A stretch of 64,000 nt of DNA from Mycolicibacterium mageritense (GTDB taxonomy: Bacteria > Actinomycetota > Actinomycetes > Mycobacteriales > Mycobacteriaceae), in the NCBI RefSeq assembly GCF_010727475.1, contig NZ_AP022567.1, positions 930,001 to 994,000 of the forward strand, read 5' to 3'. How positions within the stretch are numbered: the stretch's first letter is position 1; every line of letters begins with the position of its first letter. The notes below the pieces were generated by a model, which saw only the letters and a list, made by a program, of their open reading frames with translations, did no database searches and was not told where the DNA came from. A program made the translations under genes and the position numbers. Below are positions 33,441 through 41,440 of this stretch, in pieces.

Positions 33441-34835
33441 GTGGCTTTCGACCTCACCCCCACTGCCGCACAGCACGACCTGGCGCGACGGACTCACGAG
33501 TTCGCCGTACAGGTCGTCCGGCCGGTCGCGGCCGACTACGACCGCCGGCAGGAGTTTCCGTGGCCGGTGCTCGAAGAAGCAGCCGCTCAGGGTTTCTACA
33601 GTCCGCTGTTCTACCGCGACCTCATCGGTGACCCGACAGGCCTGTCCCTGCCGATGTTCATGGAGGAGCTGTTCTGGGGCTGCGCGGGCATCGGCCTTGC
33701 CGTCGTGATGCCGGCCCTGGCGCTGTCGGCGATCGGGCAGGCCGCGTCACCCGAGCAGATGCTGCAGTGGGCGCCCGAATGTTTCGGCACACCCGGCGAT
33801 CTCAAGCTCGCGGCGTTGGCCATCTCCGAGCCCGAGGGCGGCAGCGATGTGCGCAACCTCCGCACCCGGGCACACCGGGACGGGTCCGGACCGGACGCTG
33901 ACTGGATCATCAACGGCCACAAGATGTGGATCGGCAACGGCGGCATCGCCGATGTGCATGTGGTCAACGCGGTGGTCGACGAAGAACTCGGCCACAAGGG
34001 GCAGGCCCTGTTCATCGTGCCAGGTGGTACGCCGGGGCTGGAGATGGTCCGCAAACTCGACAAGCTGGGCTGCCGCGCCTCGCACACCGCAGAGCTGAAG
34101 TTCAACGACGTCCGGGTGCCTGCCGCGAACCTGCTCGGCGGACACGAGAAGCTCGAGCACAAGCTCGCGCGGGCTCGCGAAGCCGTCGAGGGTGCGCGGC
34201 ATTCCGGCTCGGCCACGTTGGGCACCTTCGAGCAGACCCGGCCGATGGTGGCCGCGCAAGCCCTCGGGATCGCCAGGGCCGCATTGGAATACGCCACCGA
34301 ATACGCCAACCGCCGGGTCGCCTTCGGCGGTCCGATCATCGACAATCAGGGCATCGCGTTTCCGCTCGCCGACCTGGCCACCCAACTCGACGCCGCGCGG
34401 CTGCTCACCTGGCGGGCATCCTGGATGGCGGCCACCGGGGTGCCGTTCGACCGCGGCGAGGGTTCGATGTCGAAACTGGCGGCCAGCGAGGTCGCGGTGC
34501 ACGCCACCGAACGGGCCATCCAGACGATGGGCGGGTGGGGCTACGTCTCAGATCACCCGGTCGAGAAGTGGTACCGGGATGCCAAGTTGTACACCATCTT
34601 CGAGGGCACCAGTGAGATCCAGCGCATCGTCATCTCGCACGCGCTCGGCGCGGCCGACGGAAAGCCACCGCTGCACGTCGACCTGGAACCGTCCGGCGGG
34701 CCGTTGAACCGGTGGTTCGGACGCGGCACGCCGCTGCGCACCCGGGCGGCCAACGCGGCGCTGTCGGCCAAGGACAGCGTGCCCGCACCGATCATGCAGC
34801 TGGCGATGAAAGTGCTGCGCCCGCCCCGCAAGTGA
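33441..34835 (+). CDS. Acyl-CoA dehydrogenase
   Basis: A 464-residue acyl-CoA dehydrogenase. ALAISEPEGGSDVRNLRTRA and NGHKMWIGNGG are the FAD/substrate motifs. Catalytic Glu388 lies in YTIFEGTSEIQRIV, the short/medium-chain-type position. NRRVAFGGPI and AIQTMGGWGY complete the signature. A C-terminal extension of about 65 residues follows the core, longer than classic SCAD. The start is uncertain: GTG at 33441 gives a typical N-terminus (MAFDLTPTAAQ), with another GTG at 33423. No operon partner is seen; its stop is 3 bases from the convergent tartrate dehydrogenase gene. The acyl substrate is unknown. Confidence 0.86.
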   Translation: MAFDLTPTAAQHDLARRTHEFAVQVVRPVAADYDRRQEFPWPVLEEAAAQGFYSPLFYRDLIGDPTGLSLPMFMEELFWGCAGIGLAVVMPALALSAIGQAASPEQMLQWAPECFGTPGDLKLAALAISEPEGGSDVRNLRTRAHRDGSGPDADWIINGHKMWIGNGGIADVHVVNAVVDEELGHKGQALFIVPGGTPGLEMVRKLDKLGCRASHTAELKFNDVRVPAANLLGGHEKLEHKLARAREAVEGARHSGSATLGTFEQTRPMVAAQALGIARAALEYATEYANRRVAFGGPIIDNQGIAFPLADLATQLDAARLLTWRASWMAATGVPFDRGEGSMSKLAASEVAVHATERAIQTMGGWGYVSDHPVEKWYRDAKLYTIFEGTSEIQRIVISHALGAADGKPPLHVDLEPSGGPLNRWFGRGTPLRTRAANAALSAKDSVPAPIMQLAMKVLRPPRK

Positions 34836-34838
34836 CCG

Positions 34839-35918
34839 TCATGGCGCCGTCACCGCATCGGCGATTTCCTCGCCGAGTGCGCTCGTCGTTGCGGTACCGC
34901 CCATATCGGGAGTGAGGGTGTCACCGCCGCGCGCCAGGACGGTCTCGATGGCAGCGAGCACCGCGGCCGCGGCGTCGGGCTCACCGAGATGTTCGAGCAT
35001 CAATGACGCGCACCAGATCTGCCCGACGGGATTGGCGATCCCGCGCCCGGCGATGTCGGGCGCGGAACCGTGCACGGGTTCGAACAGGCTCGGGAAGGTG
35101 CGCTCGGGGTTGATGTTGGCGCTGGGCGCGATGCCGATGGTTCCGGTGCAAGCCGGGCCGAGATCGGAAAGGATGTCGCCGAACAGGTTTGAGGCAACGA
35201 CGACGTCGAACCAGTCCGGGTGCATCACGAAGTTCGCGGTCAGGATGTCGATGTGGTACTTGTCCACGGCGATGTCGGGATAGTTCGCGGCCATCGCCTG
35301 CACCCGCTCGTCCCAGTACGGCATCGTGATCGCGATGCCGTTGCTCTTGGTGGCCGACGTGAGGTGCTTCTTCGGGCGGCTCTGCGCAAGGTCGAACGCG
35401 AACTTCAGGATCCGGTCGACACCGACCCGGGACATGACGGTTTCCTGTATCACCACTTCCCGCTCGGTACCTTCGAACATCTTGCCGCCGACGCTGGAGT
35501 ACTCGCCCTCGGTGTTCTCCCGCACGACGTAGAAGTCGACGTCGCCGGGGTTGCGCCCGGCCAGCGGGCTGCGGACGCCGGGCATCAGCCGGACCGGCCG
35601 CAGGTTCACATACTGGTCGAAGGCGCGGCGGAACTGCAGCAGGCTGCCCCACAGCGAAATGTGATCGGGCACCACCTCGGGCCAGCCGACGGCCCCGAAG
35701 AAGATCGCGTCGAATCCGCGCAGCTCGTCGAACCAGTTGTCGGGCAACATCTTTCCGTGTTTGACGTAATAGTCGGCGCTGGAGTGGTCGAAATGCTCGA
35801 AGTCGAACGTCAGCCCGAACTTCGACGCCGCGGCGTTCAGCACGCGCAAACCCTCGGGCATGACCTCGGTGCCGATGCCGTCTCCCGGGATCACGGCGAT
35901 GCGATGGGTCTGGGTCAT
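34839..35918 (-). CDS. Tartrate dehydrogenase/decarboxylase-type beta-decarboxylating dehydrogenase
   Basis: A 359-residue member of the isocitrate/isopropylmalate dehydrogenase family. IAVIPGDGIGTEVMPEGLRV opens the protein, VVRENTEGEYSSVGG carries the substrate-binding Arg/Glu region, VVASNLFGDILSDLGPA is the Mg2+-binding Asp motif, and FEPVHGSAPDIAGRGIANPVG binds NAD. The combination GAVGWPEVVPDHISLWG is typical of tartrate dehydrogenases (YeaU/TtuC) rather than LeuB. It probably oxidises tartrate or D-malate; substrate preference is inferred. ATG at 35918 begins MTQTHRIAVIPG. It is divergent from the VOC gene, 79 bases apart. Confidence 0.86.
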   Translation of the reverse strand: MTQTHRIAVIPGDGIGTEVMPEGLRVLNAAASKFGLTFDFEHFDHSSADYYVKHGKMLPDNWFDELRGFDAIFFGAVGWPEVVPDHISLWGSLLQFRRAFDQYVNLRPVRLMPGVRSPLAGRNPGDVDFYVVRENTEGEYSSVGGKMFEGTEREVVIQETVMSRVGVDRILKFAFDLAQSRPKKHLTSATKSNGIAITMPYWDERVQAMAANYPDIAVDKYHIDILTANFVMHPDWFDVVVASNLFGDILSDLGPACTGTIGIAPSANINPERTFPSLFEPVHGSAPDIAGRGIANPVGQIWCASLMLEHLGEPDAAAAVLAAIETVLARGGDTLTPDMGGTATTSALGEEIADAVTAP

Positions 35919-35997
35919 GCGCGTGGTCCTCTCGTCGATCGCCTGCCTACTCCACAATGATTGCAGCCGGAACCACCGACGATGGGATGCCTGGTCC

Positions 35998-36618
35998 ATG
36001 ACTGTCACGATCGACGAGTTCGAAGTCGCGGATCCGCCGGACGCCTGGATCCGCGCTGGGTTCACGGTCGACTCCGACGCCGTCTGTCGTGTCGGCGGAG
36101 TTCGCGTCCGGCTGGTCGAGCGCGGCAGCGGCATCACCGCGTGGTCGCTGCGTGGCCTCCCGCCGGCCGTGGGCCTCGTAGACGGAATCCCGACGAGGGA
36201 CTCGGCCACGGCCCCCGCACGGCCGGCCACTCACCCGAACGGCGTGACCGCGATCGACCACGTCGTGGTGATGTCCCCGGATCTGGATCGGACCGTCGCA
36301 GCACTGGCCGCGATCGGGGTGGCCCCGCGCCGCGAACGCGACGGCGAACTCGGCGGACGGCGGATCCGGCAGGTTTTCTTCCGGTTCGGGGAGGTGATCG
36401 TCGAGGTGGTCGGGTCGCCCGAGACCGCGGGTGTCGGCCCGTCGACGCTCTGGGGCATCACGTATGTCGTCGCGGATATCGACGCGACCGCACTGTTCTT
36501 CGGCGACCGCATCGGGCCGGTCAAGGACGCGGTCCAACCGGGCCGCCGGATCGCCACTCTCCGCCACCGCGACCTGGGCATGTCGTCCCCGACCGCGGTC
36601 ATCTCGGCGAGTCGATGA
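35998..36618 (+). CDS. VOC/glyoxalase-like domain protein
   Basis: A 206-residue protein. From about residue 80 it has a VOC fold pattern: VTAIDHVVVMSPDLDRTVAALAAIGV, a strand pair ending QVFFRFGEVIVEVVG, then a second module with LWGITYVVADIDATALFFGDRIG. Candidate metal ligands are the His of IDHVVV and the Glu of IVEVVG, but a full set is not obvious. It may be a glyoxalase/lyase or a non-enzymatic binding protein. Its stop overlaps a possible ATGA start of the HhH gene, and RNase HI follows. Confidence 0.7.
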   Translation: MTVTIDEFEVADPPDAWIRAGFTVDSDAVCRVGGVRVRLVERGSGITAWSLRGLPPAVGLVDGIPTRDSATAPARPATHPNGVTAIDHVVVMSPDLDRTVAALAAIGVAPRRERDGELGGRRIRQVFFRFGEVIVEVVGSPETAGVGPSTLWGITYVVADIDATALFFGDRIGPVKDAVQPGRRIATLRHRDLGMSSPTAVISASR

Positions 36619-36653
36619 TCCGGGGAACCGCCACAGTTGCCTATCCTCAGCGC

Positions 36654-36833
36654 ATGACCGACCGCGGTGCGCACTTCGACGGCATCCAGATCGGCCGGCC
36701 CGCGACGGGCGCGCTCATCGATGCGGGCTACCGAACCGTCGCGGATCTGCCCGCAGATCTCGATACGCTCCTCGCCCTGCACGGCGTCGGACCGAAGGCA
36801 GTGCGGCTGCTGCGTGAGGCACAGGAGAATTGA
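36654..36833 (+). CDS. Small helix-hairpin-helix protein
   Basis: A 59-residue protein consisting essentially of one HhH unit: [20 protein letters not shown] followed by [20 protein letters not shown]. The [10 protein letters not shown] hairpin is the standard sequence-independent DNA-backbone-binding turn. The ATG at 36654 follows a TATCCT -10-like box by 6 bases and could be leaderless. An alternative ATG at 36615 overlaps the VOC stop (ATGA) and would add 13 residues. Its TGA overlaps the RNase HI ATG (TGATG), so the two are translationally coupled, which fits a nucleic-acid role. Confidence 0.75.
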   Translation: MTDRGAHFDGIQIGRPATGALIDAGYRTVADLPADLDTLLALHGVGPKAVRLLREAQEN

Positions 36834-37288
36834 TGAGTAGCGATGTCGTCGTCATCCACACCGACGGCGGATGCCGGCCGAACCCGGGCCCGGGCGGCTG
36901 GGGCGCGGTGCTGCGCCACCGTGAGCATGTGCGCGAGATGTACGGCGGCGAGTCCGGCGTCACGAGCAACAACCGCATGGAGCTGACGGCGCCGATCATG
37001 GCCCTCGAGGCACTCACCAGACCCGTGGTGGTGCACCTGTACACCGACAGCACGTACGTCCGCAACGGCATCACCAAATGGGTGCTCGGGTGGGAACGCA
37101 ACGGCTGGCTCACCGCCGCCAAGGCGCCCGTGAAGAACGTCGACCTGTGGCAGCGGCTTCAGGCCGCGTGCGCGCGCCACCAGGTCGAGTGGTTCTGGGT
37201 GAAAGGACACTCAGGTGTCGGCGACAACGAGTTGGCCGACGAGCTGGCGACGCGGGGTATGCAGGAAGCGCTCGCCCCAGTCCACTGA
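36833..37288 (+). CDS. rnhA: Ribonuclease HI
   Basis: A 151-residue RNase HI that cleaves the RNA strand of RNA-DNA hybrids. All catalytic carboxylates are present: Asp11 ([14 protein letters not shown]), Glu50 (NRMELTA), Asp72 (YTDSTY) and Asp131 (GDNELAD), plus His126 in VKGHSG. Length equals the classic E. coli-type enzyme, with the basic handle-like segment [18 protein letters not shown] at 36833 overlaps the HhH stop and has AGGAGA six bases upstream. It lacks the acid-phosphatase/CobC domain carried by some other mycobacterial RNases H. Confidence 0.93.
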   Translation: MSSDVVVIHTDGGCRPNPGPGGWGAVLRHREHVREMYGGESGVTSNNRMELTAPIMALEALTRPVVVHLYTDSTYVRNGITKWVLGWERNGWLTAAKAPVKNVDLWQRLQAACARHQVEWFWVKGHSGVGDNELADELATRGMQEALAPVH

Positions 37289-37392
37289 CCGCAGCGCGGC
37301 GACGCCGGCATCCGAAGAGGCGCAGTACATCACGGGAACCGAGCTGGTTGGCGCCGGCGGCCTCATCGAGAAGCGCGGCTAGGCTTGCCCGT

Positions 37393-37686
37393 ATGGCGAT
37401 CACGGTGTTGTTGGAACTCAAGTTCAAGCCCGAATCGGTGGGCGCAGCGCGCGAGTTGTTCGGTAGGGCGCTGCAGGACACGCGAAACTTCGAGGGCAAT
37501 CTGGTCACCGATGTGATCATCGACGAAGCCGACGAAGCACACTGGATCATCTACGAACGCTGGGATTCCGTCGAGCACGACGAGGCGTACCGGGCCTTCC
37601 GCGCGGCCGAGGGCAGACTCGTCGATCTGCCTGCCCTGTTGGCCGAACCCGCCGTCAAGACCCGCTACCTCGACAGCGACGTCTGA
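37393..37686 (+). CDS. ABM-family putative quinol monooxygenase
   Basis: A 97-residue antibiotic-biosynthesis-monooxygenase (ABM) ferredoxin-like protein. The pattern MAITVLLELKFKPESVGAARELF, NFEGNLVTDVIIDE, HWIIYERWDSVEHDEAYRAF is typical of YgiN-like dimeric domains that oxidise quinols or simply bind small aromatics. ATG at 37393 begins the first strand. It lies alone, 104 bases after rnhA and convergent with the PrpF gene. The exact role is unknown. Confidence 0.8.
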   Translation: MAITVLLELKFKPESVGAARELFGRALQDTRNFEGNLVTDVIIDEADEAHWIIYERWDSVEHDEAYRAFRAAEGRLVDLPALLAEPAVKTRYLDSDV

Positions 37687-37718
37687 TGCTCGGGGTGTAC
37701 GGGCGGCGAGGACGCCCA

Positions 37719-38846
37719 TCACCCGGCAGCGTCGACCAATGCCGGTGCGGCGACGAATAATTCGGCCACCGCAAGGCGGCGGGCGGCGCGGTGCAGGGTC
37801 ACCGAATCCAGCGCACCGGCGGGCGTGAAGGACAGGTCCAGGTGCAGAACACCGGCGGGGGTTCCCAGCCTCAGGCTGCGTGATCCCGATCGGCGCATCG
37901 CATGTGAGACGACGCTGCCACCCACGGTGGACGCAGCTGCGACGGCGACGGCAGAGGTGAGGCCGATCGCGGGGTGCGGGGCAAGCATCGACACCATGCG
38001 CACCGAGACGTCGTACTCGTCACCGCTGATCGCTTCGCCCGTGGTGGTGCGATAGTCCCGCGGCGGGCCGACGATACCGACCTTGGGAATGGCGTGGCTG
38101 ATCGGATCTCCGGGCTTGCTCAGACCCATCCGCAGGGACGCCTCCTGCCGCAATGCGACGAGCAGCGGCAAGTGCTCGGCGATGGTGGCGTTGTCCTCGG
38201 CGCCCGTGAGACCCAGCCCGGCAGCGTCGAACAGTGCCGCCGGGGCGCCGGCAACGACCATGGTGGCCGCGTAGCGACTGCCGGCCGCGGCGACTGCGTC
38301 GATCGCGTTACCCGTGGGCAGCATCTGCGTCCCTGCCGAAAGACCGGTGAAACTCAGCCCGACAGGCACCCCCAGCGCGGTCGTGCCGGGCACAGCGGCA
38401 TTGCCCTCGCTGGGGATCCGCCCACCGGGCGTGGGGATCTCGGCATTGAGGACTGCGCCGGTGTTCTGGTTTCGCATCCGGACGACGGTCACCCCGTCGT
38501 CGACGGCGACAAGACCGGACTGCAGCGCATAGAGGCCGATCGCGGTGGCGCAATTGCCACAGTTGCTGCCCCACTCCACCCGGCGGTCGCCGATCGCCAC
38601 CTGGGCGAAGAGGTAATCGATGTCGATGCCGGGTTGCGGCGACCGGCGCACGATGGCCGCCTTCGATGTGGTCGAACTGCCCCCGCCCACGCCGTCCAGC
38701 TGGCGCGGATCGCCGGAGCCGAAGGCCGAGGTCAGCAGGGCGTCGAGGCCTCCTGCCTGTGCGATGAGCGGATCGACGTCGACGGCGTTGAACAGCCAGC
38801 ACTTGCTGGTACCACCGCGCATCCAGGTGCTACGAAGCGTGAACAT
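37719..38846 (-). CDS. PrpF-family isomerase (methylitaconate/oxalomesaconate-type)
   Basis: A 375-residue protein of the PrpF/DUF453 family, a two-domain diaminopimelate-epimerase-like fold acting in double-bond isomerisation. MRGGTSKCWLFN, GVGGGSSTTSKAAIV (active-site Lys region), WGSNCGNCATAIG (conserved Cys), NQNTGAVLNAEIPTPGG and the SHAMRRSG block are present. Relatives isomerise methylaconitate, methylitaconate or 4-oxalomesaconate. It lies downstream of a MatC-like carrier on the same strand (128-base gap), suggesting import and isomerisation of an unsaturated polycarboxylate (inference). The native substrate is not determinable. Confidence 0.85.
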   Translation of the reverse strand: MFTLRSTWMRGGTSKCWLFNAVDVDPLIAQAGGLDALLTSAFGSGDPRQLDGVGGGSSTTSKAAIVRRSPQPGIDIDYLFAQVAIGDRRVEWGSNCGNCATAIGLYALQSGLVAVDDGVTVVRMRNQNTGAVLNAEIPTPGGRIPSEGNAAVPGTTALGVPVGLSFTGLSAGTQMLPTGNAIDAVAAAGSRYAATMVVAGAPAALFDAAGLGLTGAEDNATIAEHLPLLVALRQEASLRMGLSKPGDPISHAIPKVGIVGPPRDYRTTTGEAISGDEYDVSVRMVSMLAPHPAIGLTSAVAVAAASTVGGSVVSHAMRRSGSRSLRLGTPAGVLHLDLSFTPAGALDSVTLHRAARRLAVAELFVAAPALVDAAG

Positions 38847-38974
38847 GTCTACCTGCCTTCCGCACTACGCGGCGAAAACCTGACCAGAGACAACCCTGAT
38901 CGATATGGGAGTGAAGAACAATCGCGAATTTGGAGAGGGGGTTCCAGTTTTGCTAAACCCCGTGCTGCGCGGGC

Positions 38975-40369
38975 CTAGACGAGGGCCGGCACGGCGACCA
39001 GCAAGAGCCAGCACAGGGCGGGTGCGACGGCGACGACAACGCCGGCGTTGAGCAACAGTTGGCGGTAGAACCGCGGCCTGTCGATGCCTTGAGCGTTGGC
39101 CAGCACCAGCGCGCCGTTGGTCGAGAAGGGCGAGACGTCGACGACCGTTGCCGATATCGCCAGCGCCGCGACCACGCCGACAACCGGCAGTGCCCCGGTT
39201 TGCAGCAGCGGTAGCGCCATGGGGATGACCGCGGTGAGCAGGGCCGTGGACGACGCGAATGCCGAGGTGACGCCGATGACGTAGCAGAGCACGACCGCGA
39301 CCAGCAGCGGCGCGCCAACGGTGATGGCCATCTCGGCGAGATGGTCGATGGTGCCGATCTCCTGGAGGACAGAGATATAGGTGACCATGCCCGCGACGAG
39401 GAGCACGGTCGACCAGCTGATCCCGGCGATGGCCTCGCTCTGCTTGGACAGGTCGGTGAAGGCCAGTACCGCGCCGGCGGCGATCGCAATGAAGCTGATC
39501 GGCAGGTGGAACACCAGCACGAGGACCAACACGATGCCGATGAGGGCCAGGGTGAGTTTCTGCACACGGGTCACCGGCACAGGCGCGGCGTCCAACAGAA
39601 CGTCGGTGGACACGGGCCGGGTGAGCAGTCCGGTGCTGGTGGCGCCGGAAACGCCACCGGCAGGCACACGGTCAGGACCATGCGCGGGAACCGCACCGGA
39701 CGGCCGGGTATCGGAGGATCCGTCGGTGATCGCGCTGCCCGTGGCGCTGAACTCCAGGTTCTGCATGCGGGCCAGGGTTGCGTAGCCGATCACGGTGAGC
39801 ACCGACAGCAGCAGGTTGATGCCGTAGCTGGCAAAGAACAGCGTCCAGGCGCTCATGCTCAGGCCGCTGGACTCGACGATGTCGTGGACCAGCACACCCG
39901 AGACCGAGATCGGGGAGAACGCACCCGCGTGGGCGCCATTGATCGTCATGATGCCCATGACCAGCGGGCTCATCTTGGTCCGCGCGGCGAACGACATCGC
40001 GGCCGGCGAAATCAACGCGACCGCGGCCGGGCTGAAGGTACCCAGCGCGGTCAGCACCGAGGCACAGAAGAAGAACACCCACGGCACGACGGTGACGCGC
40101 CCCCGCACGCCGCGGATGCACGCGTTGACCAGCAGGTCGATCGTGCCGTTCTTCTTGGCCATGCCGAAGAAGTACGTCACGCCGATGATGGTCAGCACGA
40201 TCGAGCTGGGGAACTCCGCCAGAATCTCCTTGTCGTCGTATCCCAGCATGAACGCGCCCACCGCGAACGCGCCGATGAAACCCAGCATTCCGATGTTGAT
40301 CGGGAAGAAGGTCGCGATGACGAACATCGCCACCAACGCGATCAGGGGCAGTAATTCGACAGAGGTCAT
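38975..40369 (-). CDS. MatC-like dicarboxylate/anion permease
   Basis: A 464-residue integral membrane protein with about 12 hydrophobic segments in two halves, separated by a soluble linker of some 60 residues (about 215-275). The N-terminal half begins ELLPLIALVAMFVIATFFPINIGMLGFIGAF and holds FSPAAVALISPAAMSFAAR, matching the MatC N-terminal domain of malonate/dicarboxylate carriers. The second half (ASSTALLTAVIPMALPLL, DVSPFSTNGALVLA) has the repeated hairpin motifs of the ArsB/DASS superfamily. It probably imports a di- or tricarboxylate feeding the PrpF isomerase. It is divergent from a LysR regulator. Confidence 0.82.
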   Translation of the reverse strand: MTSVELLPLIALVAMFVIATFFPINIGMLGFIGAFAVGAFMLGYDDKEILAEFPSSIVLTIIGVTYFFGMAKKNGTIDLLVNACIRGVRGRVTVVPWVFFFCASVLTALGTFSPAAVALISPAAMSFAARTKMSPLVMGIMTINGAHAGAFSPISVSGVLVHDIVESSGLSMSAWTLFFASYGINLLLSVLTVIGYATLARMQNLEFSATGSAITDGSSDTRPSGAVPAHGPDRVPAGGVSGATSTGLLTRPVSTDVLLDAAPVPVTRVQKLTLALIGIVLVLVLVFHLPISFIAIAAGAVLAFTDLSKQSEAIAGISWSTVLLVAGMVTYISVLQEIGTIDHLAEMAITVGAPLLVAVVLCYVIGVTSAFASSTALLTAVIPMALPLLQTGALPVVGVVAALAISATVVDVSPFSTNGALVLANAQGIDRPRFYRQLLLNAGVVVAVAPALCWLLLVAVPALV

Positions 40370-40445
40370 GATGTGCTCTCAGTTTCCGGCGTCACACGCG
40401 TGCATTGATGATTACGTGAATCACAGTAGGAACGGCCGCACTTAA

Positions 40446-40456
40446 CGACAATGTCG
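40446..40456. promoter_or_regulatory. Putative LysR operator in the carrier/regulator gap
   Basis: CGACAATGTCG is a perfect inverted repeat (CGAC/GTCG around AAT), extended by flanking TTAA and GTTA. It lies in the 143-bp gap between the divergent permease and LysR starts, the usual place for a LysR recognition site. Confidence 0.45.
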
Positions 40457-40512
40457 AGTTAGTACAGTGTGGTTCAATTCTGCTTAAGGCTGGCCCGCGA
40501 CGAGGTGATGCG

Positions 40513-41430
40513 ATGGATACGAACCGCATGTTCACGTTGCGCGAGGTCGCCGCCCACGGATCCATCACCGCGGCAGCCGAAGCCCTCGGCTACACCACCT
40601 CCGCGGTGTCGCAGCAGATCGCGAAACTGGAGAAGGAGGCCGGGCAGCCGCTCGTCGAGCGGCACGCACGCGGCATCGTGCTGACCGAAGCCGGACGGTC
40701 GGTGGTCCGGCATGCGGAACGCATCATGGTCGAACTGCAAGCCGCCGACGCCGAGCTCGCCGAGATTCGGGGACTACGCGCCGGCGTGCTCGCTATCGGC
40801 ACCTTCCCCACAGCCGGTTCGTCGCTGTTGCCGCTGCTCGTCAAGGAGTTCAAGACGCGGCATCCGGGAGTGAACCTGACCGTGCTCAGCGGCCGGTTCG
40901 CCCGGTTGGTCGACGCGCTGCGCCGACGGGAGACCGAGTTGTCCCTGTTGTGGGATTACGAATGGAACCGGATCGACGATCCGACGCTGACCTATCACCA
41001 TCTGATGAACGATCCGACGATGCTGCTGGTGTCCGAGCATCACCGGTTCGCCGATCGCGACTCGATCAACATCAACGAGTTGCGCCAGGAGGCCTGGGTC
41101 GTGCGTGCCGACGACCATCCCGTGGCGCAGACGCTGGAAAAGCTCTGCGCGCAAGGTGGATTCACGCCACGCACCAGCGTGTTCGCCCACGATTACGGCG
41201 AGGTGCAGGCCATGGTCGCGGTCGAACTCGGGGTGGCGATCGCGCCGCGACTCGCCGTGCTCAACCCGCGACCCGACGTGCGTTCCATCAGGCTGGGGAC
41301 GCGACCACCGCAGCGCCGGATCCTCATGGCCCATCTCGCCGAACGGCGGCTGAGCCCCGCTGCGCACGAAGCCATTGCGGTGAGTGCCGCTGCGGCACGC
41401 CGACTCGAGGAGGGCTTCGACGCCCGGTGA
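40513..41430 (+). CDS. LysR family transcriptional regulator
   Basis: A 305-residue LysR-type regulator. The N-terminal HTH is standard (MFTLREVAAHGSITAAAEAL, YTTSAVSQQIAKLEKEAGQPLVER, GIVLTEAGRSVV). The rest is the periplasmic-binding-like effector domain (LAIGTFPTAGSSLLPLLV). It probably activates the divergent carrier/PrpF genes in response to the imported carboxylate (inference from context). ATG at 40513. Its stop is 10 bases from the convergent ligD stop. Confidence 0.9.
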   Translation: MDTNRMFTLREVAAHGSITAAAEALGYTTSAVSQQIAKLEKEAGQPLVERHARGIVLTEAGRSVVRHAERIMVELQAADAELAEIRGLRAGVLAIGTFPTAGSSLLPLLVKEFKTRHPGVNLTVLSGRFARLVDALRRRETELSLLWDYEWNRIDDPTLTYHHLMNDPTMLLVSEHHRFADRDSININELRQEAWVVRADDHPVAQTLEKLCAQGGFTPRTSVFAHDYGEVQAMVAVELGVAIAPRLAVLNPRPDVRSIRLGTRPPQRRILMAHLAERRLSPAAHEAIAVSAAAARRLEEGFDAR

Positions 41431-41440
41431 CCGGGCCCGA

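Noticed and set aside
38937..38964. GGGGTT/AACCCC inverted repeat between the MatC-like and PrpF genes as terminator
   Set aside because: The stem is only six pairs with a 12-base or longer loop and no T-run in the leftward direction, so it is not convincing as an operon boundary.
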